From positions 62,001 through 126,000 of the forward strand of contig VTPC01001864.1 in NCBI GenBank assembly GCA_011009095.1: a DNA stretch of 64,000 nt, read 5' to 3'. This DNA is from Ignelater luminosus. Lineage: Eukaryota; Arthropoda; Insecta; Coleoptera; Elateridae. How positions within the stretch are numbered: the stretch's first letter is position 1; each line of letters starts with the position of its first letter. A model generated the notes under the pieces. It saw only the letters and a list, made by a program, of their open reading frames with translations. It did no database searches and had not been told where the DNA came from. Below, piece after piece: positions 12,590 to 23,772 of this stretch. Made by a program: the position numbers and the translations under genes.

Positions 12590-12980
12590 TGATTTTTTGC
12601 AGATGGTTTATTGATCGAGTGAGTCGAGATCAAGAATTTTTGTAGAATTTCCTTTGCAGCGATGAGAAGCAGCAGTAAACATCCATAAGTTTCGTGAGTG
12701 GTGGTGCTATGCAAATCCGCATTTCGCTAAGAAGCTATGATTCACATAACAGGATGGGGCACCTAAGTATTTTGGTATAGCAATGCGCAAATACCTTTTA
12801 TCTTAAAATTAGCTTTCTGGGGTCATAGTAAAGAGCATGTCTAAGCCCAACAATTAAATGAGCCAAACAAGATACTTTTAAACAGAGTAGACATGTTGCC
12901 GAGAGCTGGAGAGTCAATTAGAGTCAATTATTAGCTGCGTTTATTATGTCTGCATTGCGTGTAATAACGGTGTATTTAAA
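12590..12980 (+). mobile_element. Decayed IS630/mariner-superfamily transposase fragment
   Basis: Conceptual translation shows, in order, hallmarks of the insect IS630/Tc3-like transposases. RWFIDRVSRDQEFL then, after a stop, NFLCSDE (12601-12666) matches the block around the second catalytic Asp (typically ...DPEFL..ILFSDE). FREWWCYANPHF (about 12690-12725) matches the conserved NPH block. QDGAPKYFGIAMRKYL (12750-12797) matches the QDGAPPHY..VR.YL block. FWGHSKEHV (12815-12841) matches FLWGHLK..VY. At least two frameshifts and several stops separate them. The segment usually lying between NPH and QDGA is deleted. It is a dead copy. Terminal repeats were not located. Family membership is clear from motif order, subfamily is not. 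Confidence 0.75.
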
Positions 12981-15694
12981 CAAGTTTTATAAGTAATATT
13001 ACGTCTTGTTGTTGTTGTTAATCAACAGTATTATTCGAAGGATTTCTTACTGGCCTAAATTATGTACACTTATTGTCAATATTCGGCAATAACTACTGTT
13101 TATTTCTGACATTCAAGTATTGCCGAGTGTATTTCAATGTTGCCAATTATATTGCCGTTTGCGCGATAATGTTACTGTCAGTAAAAAAAAAACCAAACGA
13201 AAACCAGAGTTATTGCTATATACTGCCGACAAAATATAAACTTACTGCCACGGGTGAGAAACCTCGATCGGTATTGGTATTTAATTATTTTAAACAAGTT
13301 TAACCCAAAAAAGAATCACTTGTCATAAAACCCTTTTTGCTGAAAATGGTCCCTGAGGTAAAGTTTGGTGTGCTGGCAATAAATCATCCTGTATTTTTTT
13401 GAAATGAATATTACAAACGTGCAAATTATTTTATCTTATCAAATATGTACCTACTACAGAAAAAAATATTTTTTAAAAATAAATTTGCTTCTTTATCAAC
13501 GGTTACTTATTCCGTTGATATTAAAAACATTAGTGATAGATTAGACAATTCCGGTCTCATTCTCAGGATTCATCAATGCTGGTTCTAACTGGAAATTGGA
13601 ATATTAACATATTTGAAGGGAAATTCCATAATTGAGTACTTTCATACAAACTTGAAAAGTGGTTGATTATTGATCACAAAGTTTTAAATTATTTATTGTC
13701 TATTAAAACTTCCAAATATATTTACAAGAAACTGGCAAAATTCCCTGGGTACCAAAAAGCCTACAAACTTGGAAAGATTTACTTTAAAACTTCTATACAC
13801 TGCTTAAACTCCCAAGGTTTTAGAGATACTTATATTCCAAGTTTTTGTAGTTCACCTTTTCAATAACATGTTAAAACTTTTTGAAGTTTCCAGCGACGCA
13901 CGAGTTCACTCGATTCCTTTAATATATTACAAGGTTGAGATGTTAATACAGAAACCGTAAAATATGCATTTTAGGCATGTACGGCAAGAATAAAACTGCA
14001 AATGATGCAAGTGTATTTAATTAATGTATTTCTTGGTAAATACAAGGTCAAGCTTCATTATTTACTTGTAAGATTAATGTTTAGTCGATAACAAAATGAC
14101 TAATCTATTAAATATCTTGAGGGAATTTTAGTCATGTCGAAATAGCAAGAACAAACATTTCCGTTTTTCTTGGACAGCAACTTTCTTATACACAAACAAG
14201 ATATATAAAAAATGTAATAAGATATATTTCACGTTTAACAGCAGACACTCGGGCGTGGTTTAAGAATTCCAGAGCTATGCGATTCGAATGTGATGCAATA
14301 AAACGTGACGTCCTATTTGCGGGGTCAAGTCGTGATGATAATCAAAATTGCTCGTCTCATCACCGTGACTAGTTTTACTGATCAAATTGATATTTATTTG
14401 CGTCGTTTTTACTGTTAAGTACATACTTTATTTCATTGTTTTAGACATTATCCTATCATTTCCCTTTATTAACTGTATATAATCTTATTGTATTCTACAT
14501 ACTATTATTATTATTATCATCGTCGACTTCATCACTTTTTTCCATTATATACACAGAAGTAAATAAATAGAAGCTGAATGGACAAGTTCCAAATTCTGCT
14601 GACCTTAAATTTTTAAGGGCCTATGTCATGTGATTTTTCTCGAATGCTTAGTAAGGTAAAATGGTGCGGCCTCGGGTCGAGTAAACGAATCCTGCATCGT
14701 CAGCACACAGAATAAAGGGATTTAGCAAGATGAGCAAATCCATTTTAGAACGTCGAAGTAACGTTATACCCCCGGACAGAGAAGATCGGGTTACCTTGAG
14801 TTTCCGTTCTTTATGTTGGAAGATTTGTTATTCTTTCCTTTTATTTCTCTTATAGGAAGCCTTCAATATACTGTTACCTACTTATCTTTTAGAAATATCT
14901 ATCATCAGTTCATTACTTTAAATACATAATAAATTATTCCTACATTTTTTATAGCATTAAATACCAACTTAGTTGTCTATGCTGGTTTGCAAGAAATTCA
15001 AGGCGTAAAGTAAGGGAAGAAATGAAAAACGATAGAAATTAATTAGAAAACAGTTATAGAGTGTCCCTATCGATTAAATTAGGAACCACCAGTGATACTT
15101 ATATTCATGATAATAAACATGAAGTGTTATGAAACTGCAATTATCAACAATTATAATTAATGGAATTTAAAGTAATTTTATCACAATGGCAGAAAAAGTA
15201 TTAAGACACAAATCGTAAGTACTCGTGGAATTTATTCTTAAGCAATATAGATTGCTATTATATTTTTCATTCAATATTAACACAGTAACACAGATAATTA
15301 TCTTCAATAAAAATTATCGGAATTCCGTTAATATTATTATTTGTACATCACATATTATAAATTACTAGCACGTGCATGATAAAGCAAATTAAATAAAGTA
15401 CGATAAGTTACGTCAGCAGATGATAAATAAACAAAGTAGTTCAATCTCCTAAATTATTTAAATAAAATAAAATACTTCTACCAATTAGGAAAATTACTTC
15501 AAAAGCTTTATTTATAGAACAATCTATTATTAAAGTCTTTGTAAATGAAAATAGATATTGAACATCCGAGATCTTTCAACTGCACATATAATACTCAGAA
15601 AGTAAATACAATGTAAATAAGACCACATTTACATTTATATAAACGTCTAACCTGAATATTTTTGAAAATGTTCGGGTGGTTTGGTTTCTATGTA
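12981..15694. other. Non-coding stretch with two GC-richer patches
   Basis: Patches at about 14220-14400 and 14560-14840 are richer in CG than their surroundings. The first contains TGACGTC (14306-14312), a CREB/ATF-type core. An ATT microsatellite-like tract lies near 14500. Short open frames at 13073 and 13663 look like chance. Confidence 0.4.
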
Positions 15695-16080
15695 CATTAA
15701 AAGCTGTTTCAGAAAAGACCTTGCCGGCTCTTTCAATGAAGGATTTAAATTATGTGATATTTGTCGGTTGTGGGGCAAAGCAGTGTCTAGTGTATCGGGC
15801 AAAGCAAAGAGCTAGCAGAAAGAGCAGATCGGCGTGAGCGTGAATAAAACATGAGGGAGGCTAAAGGCGAGTCCGACCGGTTCTCTTCTTCGCACCGGCA
15901 CCGGCTCGACTGGAATAACTCGAACGCCGCTCCCTTAATTATGGCCGCCATCTTGCCATGATTTCAAACTGCTTTTGCATTCGCCAATAAAACGCACGCG
16001 AACAGTTAATTAAAATTAATTTGAGACGCCGATAAATCTGCCAACGCGGCCTCTAATGTTTGTATTACAATGAACAATTC
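15695..16080. promoter_or_regulatory. GC-richer island with three clustered Pho/YY1 cores
   Basis: ATGGCCGCCATCTTGCCAT (15941-15959) holds three GCCAT cores: one on the minus strand at 15941-15945 and two on the plus strand at 15947-15951 and 15955-15959. The central one sits in the full YY1 context GCCGCCATCTTG. A caudal/Abd-B-like CAATAAAA and a TTAATTAAAATTAA homeodomain block follow within 70 bases. The combination resembles Polycomb-response or Hox-responsive elements of insects. No biochemical evidence is available here. Confidence 0.35.
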
Positions 16081-19000
16081 AACAATCGATAAAATAAACT
16101 CAAACAATACTCATTGTCCAATAAAATAATTTGATCTTGCTCCAAATGATGTACAGATAAGCGAAACAATGAAAAATATTACAAGATACGAAATGCGAAT
16201 AATCGGGTCATACATTAAATAAAAACATCATTACGCTAGTTATCTCAACAGCTAGACAAATCCGTTCCGCCACCGCATACCAACCGTGATTGTGATTAAT
16301 GCAGGCAATGCTAACTTCCCATCCCACAGTTGTTTACAATTACATGCCAGTTCCAATCGCCGGAAGTGCCGACGAACCAGACGAATATGTCTTCACAACG
16401 CTCAAGGTCGAACTTAACTAATTTCATACAGTTTTTTCTACACGCACGTAGAACACTTATTGCTACTATGAAATTTTACAATTCCCGCTATCAACATTAA
16501 TAGCACTTCCGTCATCTCATTAATTACTGGAACTACGATGCAGACATTGAATTTGAACGCCAAAGATCATCAACTTTTACTGGTACGATTACAACCGAAC
16601 TAATCGATTTTATCTCCTACTACAGAATTAATTGCGTTTTTTATACGTCTACATCTTTACTAAATAAATGCCGTATCATTATGAATCGGTATAACGGTAA
16701 AATTACATTTACAGAACAGCTACTTTGCTTTATCTGATCGTGTTTATTTTATAGTGATGGGAGGTTTTTGATTTACTACTGTGTTACACTCGAAACTCGA
16801 ATAGGCAAAAGACACCTAGTATAAAAAATAACCAGTAAAACAAACATCATTTCGAAGAAGTAAAACCAATTAGTAACCAAAATGAGAGTTATGTAATGAT
16901 ATACAGTTAATGTATTCCATTCTACAGAACAACAATATTATCAATAGCATCAACATTACATTAATTAATCGGCAAGTATTGTCTTCGAAAAGCGCGCGGG
17001 TGCAGAAGCTAAAAATCGTTATAAAAACACCTAATATAAGTATTAAGGTATAAAGAATAAAAAGCAGTTCATTTATCTGAAAAGAAATAGATACAAAGTA
17101 TTTCTATCTACGCCTAAAAAAAGGCAATTCGATCTTCAAACTTTGATGATAAAGGAATTGCATGAACTGATTACGGCGATAAATTATATTACAAATAAGT
17201 TATGGCAAACACCATTTCTGATTAAACCAATACATTTAATATGATATCAAATCGGTTAATGATACGGAAACTATTTATTGATAAAAAAAAAACTTCAAAA
17301 AATCCAAACTCGAGTTTTATTACTGAAGCGTTTTTCTGAATTTAAAAATAACAAAAAAAATATTTTTCTTTTTATTGGGTAGGTTGCGGTTTCATTCTTT
17401 TTCCAAATTTGGCCTTTACCGATTACGGTACGAAGTTCTACTGACAGCACATAAATAACTTTTTTATATCAAGATGAATGTAGTTGGCAAACAGATTGGT
17501 CGGTAAAATAAAATTAACTTGCACAAAGTCAATAGAAAAACCATTAGAATGAATATTTCATGTAATCATTTTACGAGTTCATGTCGAATTGACTATAGAA
17601 GTTGTAGTCATCAACAACCGTATAAAAAAAGTAGAGAAGCGTTCAACGAACAACTCGGTTGCTATTGGATTTATTAACGGAGATCGGCTCGAACTCGAAA
17701 CAAATTATGTTAGGTATGTCTAAACGTGCGTGTAAAAAACGCGCAAAACTGGTATGATTAATACAACATGGTTGAGCAAATGGAGTCAAGGAGACGGACA
17801 ACTGCAGTAGTCTGATTCAACACGGCGTCACGCTAATGGAAGCGCAACGGAAGGCGAGGGGAACGTGGAGGAAAGGCTGCAGTCACTGACCTCCATTGCT
17901 TGAGCCACATTGCGTGATGGTCAGACCCGATGTGATCGAAACAGGAAAAAAAATACAAGAGATCCGTGAGAATCTATGCATAGGAGTAAAAATTTTAACC
18001 GTGGCAAATACAATTTCCACAGTTACTATTTATAAATAATGAAAATCCAATAAAACACACTACTTCATAAATCTTATGGAATATGAAGATTTTTAATCGT
18101 CAAATATTGCTTTAATCCCATCTTGAAAGAAAAATAGTATTTACCAAGAAAAAAAAGCAATTGCAATAACCGCTTTCTAAAGTTAATTAATTATGTTACA
18201 GTAGTTTTATTTGTACTCTTTCTTACGTTGCCTTCCCTTCTCTTTTGCTAAACACAAATTCGTGTTTTTGAAAATTATTACATAAACAGAAATATGTTTG
18301 CATTTTAATAATTGAATTCTTTCTACAATTTTGTTAATACCTAAGAGGCATGACCAACACGCATTAAATTAACTTTCACAGAGAAAAACATCACGGAAGT
18401 GTTCTGGGTATTTTTATTCTCATAAAACATCAATGGGTGATGCTTTAGAACGCCCGCGGCAATTCTATTTTAAATTTGGATGCATTTCGTTTATTAACTC
18501 AGAAATTTCAAGCTGCGCAATAAAAAAAAATCAAACCGTGAACATTTTAATTTAACTGCTCATTTATTATGCATATTTTACTATATTGGTTTTATTAGCA
18601 TGGTTGGATGTAGCAGCAATAATTAAAAATACAAAACTTAAATAATTCTAATAAGGAGGTCAATGAATTCAAAATAGATAAATTTTGCTAAACTACTTGG
18701 CATTTAAATGAATAAACCGCAATTTCGGCAGATTTAAACCCGGAATGGATTTTTTACGGGAAATAATAAATAACAAAATAATGGAATTCAGAGATTCGAT
18801 TGTACAAGAAAATATTTTAACTCCTTACAGTCTTGTCTAGCAAGGTCGGACTGTTTTTATTGACCATGCCTACATAACAACGTACAAAAACTAAACTGCC
18901 ACTCGATCACATTATAAGAAGTTAACAAAATATCAGAAAAAAAGTTTTTAGCAAAAGTGGACTACTTAACCTTGAACCTATCACGCCACTGCTTAATCGA

Positions 19001-19982
19001 TAAAATAAATTTTCCACTGGACTTCCAACAAACATCCCATTAATCATGAATTTTCGAAATTGCGGCCTAAAGCCGGTCAATATCCGAGATTTGGAGAATA
19101 AAAGCCAGGGAGAGCTGGCAATAAATTCTCAAAGGGAGTTAGCAGTCAACGGCTAAATGATTCAGGCAAAAAACGATAGGAAGAGAAAGCAGCGGCGAAT
19201 ACAAATGGAAATGGCAGGCGGTTAAGTTAGGTAAACGAACAAAGGATAGGCATCCCCCGCATTCCGGAGCCCCACCGTAAATTGAATGCGGGTGCCCTGG
19301 CAGGTCAAACTATAACCAACCAGGCCGCAGATATCACATTCAGTATTTATTTTATATAGAGATGATACAGCACAATCAGTTATTTGCGTTGCGAGACGAC
19401 ATTCCATTGAACCTAAGCGAATTCGATACACGAGTGAGTTCAAGGGTTCAACCAATGGCAATCAATAACCATATCGCTATTTAGATAGTACACCCCAGGG
19501 GAAGTTAAAGCGACAGATGGCCTACGCATCACATGGGGTTCAAGTATCCCACTGATACATATCTAGGGCAGAAAATTAAAACGCAAGCAACGCAAACCTC
19601 TCGGTAATCCGTCCATTCGGTTACTCCGATGCACTGCACCACATACTATACATTTCGCATAGGAGAGAAATCGTTGTCCTACATGGTTATCGCCTGGTTT
19701 GGCCTGAATTTGCACAGGGAAGCACTTTCACACAAACACCTCATTAACTCCGGCAAACAGGGATTCGTGCGCACAAATGCGAAAACCTAGCGCAATTCCG
19801 GGCTGCCGGAAACGGCTCCATATGTGCTTGCAAAGTAATATAATCCAATTAAGGAATAGTGAACGATATATCCCACATATCGTACACGTATCCACAAAGC
19901 ACTTACACTATCATTAGGCACTACACACAAAGGAACGAGAACAGCACGCCAACTTTCACAGCTAACTAGAAGGAACACTTAC
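16081..19982. other. Intronic/non-coding stretch with GC-richer patches
   Basis: Patches at 16250-16450, 17640-17960 and 18990-19980 have more CG than the AT-rich background and could be enhancers. The last is directly downstream of the 5' exon. An open frame at 19222-19461 (minus) has no ATG at its start and no usable donor, so I do not call it an exon. Confidence 0.4.
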
Positions 19983-20146
19983 CAAAACAGCTGCTCGTTA
20001 AAAATTATTGTTTAATAATAAAAGTAATCCACACAATAATATTTAAAAGGGCACTAAAAAACAAATATAATATCCAGTATATAGAAATGTCCTTGAAACT
20101 TGCCCGAAGCGTAACGTCCTCTCACTTCCAACTAGCACAAAAGACT
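19983..20146 (-). other. Candidate 5' untranslated exon with consensus splice donor
   Basis: The exon would run on the minus strand from the initiator A at 20146 to 19983, where TTTTG|GTAAGTGTTCC gives a full-consensus donor. The 164 nt contain no ATG in any frame, which suits a non-coding first exon. It lies immediately downstream of a strong core promoter. The start is predicted from the initiator and the end from the donor. It probably belongs to the gene whose coding exon lies at 360-1, but that link is inferred from strand and position only. Confidence 0.5.
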
Positions 20147-20204
20147 GAAGTGCCAACGAGTCGAGCGCAGGCAGAGCAACGAGGAGAGAAAGAGAGAGAG
20201 AGAG
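20114..20204 (-). promoter_or_regulatory. TATA-less core promoter: GAGA block, Inr and DPE
   Basis: On the minus strand, TTCAGTC (20149-20143) matches the arthropod initiator TCAKTY, with the A at 20146 as +1. GGACGT at 20119-20114 lies exactly at +28 to +33 and matches the DPE consensus RGWYVT at every base. About 36 to 58 bases upstream, a 24-base GA tract (20181-20204 on the plus strand) supplies GAGA-factor sites. No TATA box is present. Inr and DPE at this exact spacing are the established signature of many insect developmental gene promoters. Confidence 0.6.
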
Positions 20205-21820
20205 TCTACAACCGGTCGCCGATTCTAACCGAGCTCACTGAAAGCAGCAACAAGTGATATACAAGGGGCCCTAGAGTGAAACAGTCAAACTACTGCAATA
20301 GTTTAAGGAACCAGTTCCTCAGCTTTTTAACCAGCAATTTCGCAAAAAATGCCATTTGCGGTTTTTACGGCTAAAAACAGTTGTCAGGCAAGCATAACTT
20401 TTATAAATTCACCGATAGCTGAGTCATTGCATTCGTACGAAATTTTATTCCCAATGGAATGCACTACGCCAACTGACTTTTTTTTATTTTTATTGTTGCA
20501 AGAAAAAAATAGTGACATGGCAAGATGCCAACTTTGATCTAAACAGAGTTTACGCACGTGTTCACATATATTTAGTGAACTAAATTATTTTAAAACTTTC
20601 CTGTTGGCACAAATATTTTTAGATTTAAATTACAGAGGCACTCTCATAAATAATAGGCCCGAGGGCCTTTCGCTTTGTATAATCTGATAAAAATAACTTT
20701 ACAATCCACCACTTCATAATAATCCTTTGAAGCAAAAAACAATTCTTTATCGTTCAACCGAATACCATTCAGAAAAATTACTTCAATAAACCTTACGCAA
20801 AAAAGAAAACAAACAATAACAGTATTAATGGAATTTCAATGCCTTTTTTGGTACGTGTTTGTTATTTTTATTATTAACAAACAGCTGCTAATTTACAATG
20901 TCAAATAGTTTAGAAAGACAGTCTCACTGATCAACGTAATGACCTTGCTTTAATAAAAAATTATAGATTTCATGGAAGAATTAATTGTTATGAACATAAA
21001 ATGTTTTTACAATGCCAATATTTTAATAACTTTTTTATTATAGAACTTAAAATTAGCTCCTACATTTTCAAAAAAATATTTAATTTTTTACTTGTTTAAC
21101 AGAAATTCATCTTTAAAAAGCTTTTACCTCTAGCTTAGAGGCTAGTATGTTAGCAAAAAAACTCCGTTTTACAATGTCCCAAAGCCCCTAAGGAGTTCAG
21201 AAAATTCAGTATAATAAATAAGTATTTGACATTTTTAACAACAAACTTTCACAAAATGTTTCTTTCTATTCAGGGGATTTTAACAATTAAAGAAAGTATT
21301 TATGACGAATTATTAGTACCCCCAAGCAAGAGCATTAATAGTAATATGATTCATTTTTTGGTCTTTGTATTCTCATCGAACCCATGAAGAAATTCGTTTT
21401 TAAAACAAAACGCTACCTGTCTAGTCCAACTTTGCAAACAGATTTTTAACCCAAACAATGTCAGGTTGACTTGATTAATTTGTGCAATACGTACAAAATA
21501 TAGTATCATTTAGTATACTTAATTTGTATTGTTTGTGTACAATTATTTGCTTTCGTTAAATGTGGATCACTTCTGAAGATAGCTTCAAGATAAAACTTTT
21601 TATTGTGGAAGCTGTAAGATGCGTATAATAATCGTAGCAGTGGATACGAGCAACTCTACGCCATTTTATAGTAATTCGCAGCTTTTTAGCTTAACACACA
21701 TTAAAATAAGAGTAGAAATTCAAATCGTAAAATAAATAATAAATATTTAATATCCTTTTGGTCAATGCTAAATGAATTAAATTACCGATTTGGGCATACT
21801 GGAGAAATATTCCAAGGTGA
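20205..21820. other. Upstream non-coding stretch
   Basis: Sequence 5' of the minus-strand promoter. No exon was recognised. The 62-codon frame at 20349 shows no coding signal beyond its ATG. Confidence 0.4.
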
Positions 21821-22000
21821 ATCAAAACAACTAACTGTCAGCAACAAAAATATTGAGAAACATCCAAAACAAATTAAGAGAAAAATAAGTATGGAGATAT
21901 AATATTACGTACTTCAAATGTCTTCTAGAAGATACGAAAAGGGATGGTACATTTCAATAAAACGGTATACTACTACTATTTGGGGTAGCAGATGAAAGCT
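21821..22000. repeat. 180-bp duplication, left copy
   Basis: Identical, as far as I can compare base by base, to 22252-22431. It starts at ATCAAAACAACTAACTGTCAG and ends at GCAGATGAAAGCT. After base 22000 this copy continues into unique sequence. Confidence 0.95.
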
Positions 22001-22251
22001 TTCGATGGTTTAAGTAAAATCTTCTATATTATTAGAAACATTCTGAGAACAGTTTGTAGATATCAGAGTTGGAAGACTTCCATTAAGATTTAATTCTGGT
22101 ATATACCATGGCAGTTAAATTCTCGGCCTTTTGAGAAAACAAATTCGAACTTTAAGATAGATCCAGATACTCTAGCATAATCTCTTATTTCTCTTCTAAG
22201 AGTACCAATGCAGAAAATCTGTAATTGCCATTTTCATTGTGACATCACAAT

Positions 22252-22431
22252 ATCAAAACAACTAACTGTCAGCAACAAAAATATTGAGAAACATCCAAAA
22301 CAAATTAAGAGAAAAATAAGTATGGAGATATAATATTACGTACTTCAAATGTCTTCTAGAAGATACGAAAAGGGATGGTACATTTCAATAAAACGGTATA
22401 CTACTACTATTTGGGGTAGCAGATGAAAGCT
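22252..22431. repeat. 180-bp duplication, right copy ending at the gap
   Basis: The exact copy of 21821-22000, offset by 431 bases, ends at the first N of the assembly gap. Perfect identity ending precisely at a gap points to unmerged contig overlap or a collapsed tandem repeat rather than an old biological duplication. Confidence 0.95.
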
Positions 22432-22441
22432 NNNNNNNNNN
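22432..22441. other. Assembly gap (10 N)
   Basis: Ten undetermined bases. A run of exactly ten is typically a placeholder, so the true gap size is unknown and may be negative. Confidence 1.
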
Positions 22442-23696
22442 ATAACCATATAAATAGGTGTATTGGGTTAATTTGTAAGACAAAACTGAAGTGAGTTTAG
22501 ACCCGCTTTGAGGTTTCGAAATAAAAGCTTTTCTAAGTTGAACTTTGTAATTATGCATTTTAGAAAGGAAGAGAAGTAAGCCAAGTCTTTACAAATATGT
22601 TCTAAACCATAGACTAGGTTTATTATTAAATTTGTCACTAAATACAGTATCTAGAAATTACTCAAGATCTTAATAATTGCTCAGTCTTTACATTGATGCA
22701 AGTCAAAAAGTCTTTTGTAAAAGCAGTTACAATTTACTCAAGGATAGTTATAGCTTGATTTGACAATCAACGCTTCTATAAACACTAGAATTACTTTCAT
22801 TAATTTAAATTTTATTGTGTATAGTCCACACTATGGTGGTTTTCGATCAACAGTATCAGCCTATGTCTTAGTTTACTTTCGCGCTCTAAAAGAATATAAT
22901 CAAGAAGTGTTACGAAATGCCATGCCAGGATAAGGGTGAGAGGAGTTAGCATAAAGAATCGGAATTACAACTAAATAACCAATGTATCTGTTGTTTATGT
23001 TAGAGACCTATACGACTAGTGTGGATTTGGGAATTTTGGAGGTGCCCAAAGGTTTGACTGAACTGTCAGAGAAGCATTTTGACCAGAAAAGTTGAAGACT
23101 TGGCATAATAATAGTTTGGCAAGGTCACCTTAAGCCAATGGATACCGAGTGTTTAGTTGTTAAAAAATTAGTCAGTAACAAGTTTATTACTCACTCGTAC
23201 TGTCAAACCAGCATAAATTGTCAAGGCAGAATATCAAAAACGTAGCCAAATTTTGCAAAAATTAAGACCAATATACACCAATACGTTTGTCACACAGTAT
23301 CGGCATTAGTAAGTTCTTCAAAATGATACAGAAGAATTCAATAATAACATAAGCACAAAAAACAGAAATACAGATACAATATTTGTTGTTTATCAGTCAA
23401 TGACCTTCATACATGCTATTGGTATAAGGTATTGATTACTTTTTTTAATAATAATAATATTGAACAATATTGAAGAATGGAATGTTTAATACAAAACAAA
23501 ATGAAGCGTTTCTACTATATTCTGATGGAAAGAAGGTTTTTAGAGACCAATCTTACTGTCTTAAATATTGTAGAAATCTTTCAACCGTAATCAAGTTGCG
23601 CAATTAACGTTGACATTTTTCGTCACAAATTAATTATTAACGCAATTTTACACGCATTCTAAATCCTAAAAGCAACCCCGCGCGCAGTCACTGGAA
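22442..23696. other. Non-coding stretch right of the gap
   Basis: No exon recognised. The final 50 bases before 23697 are GC-richer (CCCCGCGCGCAGTCACTGG) and could be the leader of the signal-peptide exon that follows. CAGTC there is one base off the Inr consensus. Confidence 0.35.
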
Positions 23697-23772
23697 ATGA
23701 GGACCAACTTAAAATACAAAAACAAAAGTTTGCCCTACTTTCTATTCGTTATTTGCAGTTTGTGCACTCAAG
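23697..23772 (+). CDS. Candidate first coding exon encoding a signal peptide
   Basis: ATG at 23697 (context GGAAATGAGG) opens 25 codons and one extra base before CAAG|GTAATTTTTTT, a good donor at 23772/23773 that leaves a phase-1 junction. The peptide has a Lys/Arg-rich start (MRTNLKYKNK) and a hydrophobic core (LPYFLFVICSLC) ending in TQ, the layout of a cleavable signal peptide. Signal-peptide exons closed by phase-1 introns are common in animal secreted and membrane proteins. The rest of the protein was not found, so the next exon may be far to the right. This may also be a chance match. No family can be named from the leader alone. Confidence 0.35.

Larger units (their letters stand above)
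361..19982 (-). other. Presumed long intron between the 5' exon and the partial coding exon
   Basis: This span is bounded by a consensus donor (G|GTAAGTG at 19983/19982) and a consensus acceptor (TTACAG| at 361/360) on the same strand. That the two are spliced together is inference. At least one further exon must carry the ATG, because neither flanking exon supplies one in frame. I could not identify it. A possible recursive splice site lies at 9771/9770. Confidence 0.3.

Noticed and set aside
19222..19461. Minus-strand frame with a CDICG motif just inside the presumed first intron
   Set aside because: It starts at TTG, has no convincing acceptor tract and no donor. A lone CXXC is not evidence of a zinc-binding domain.
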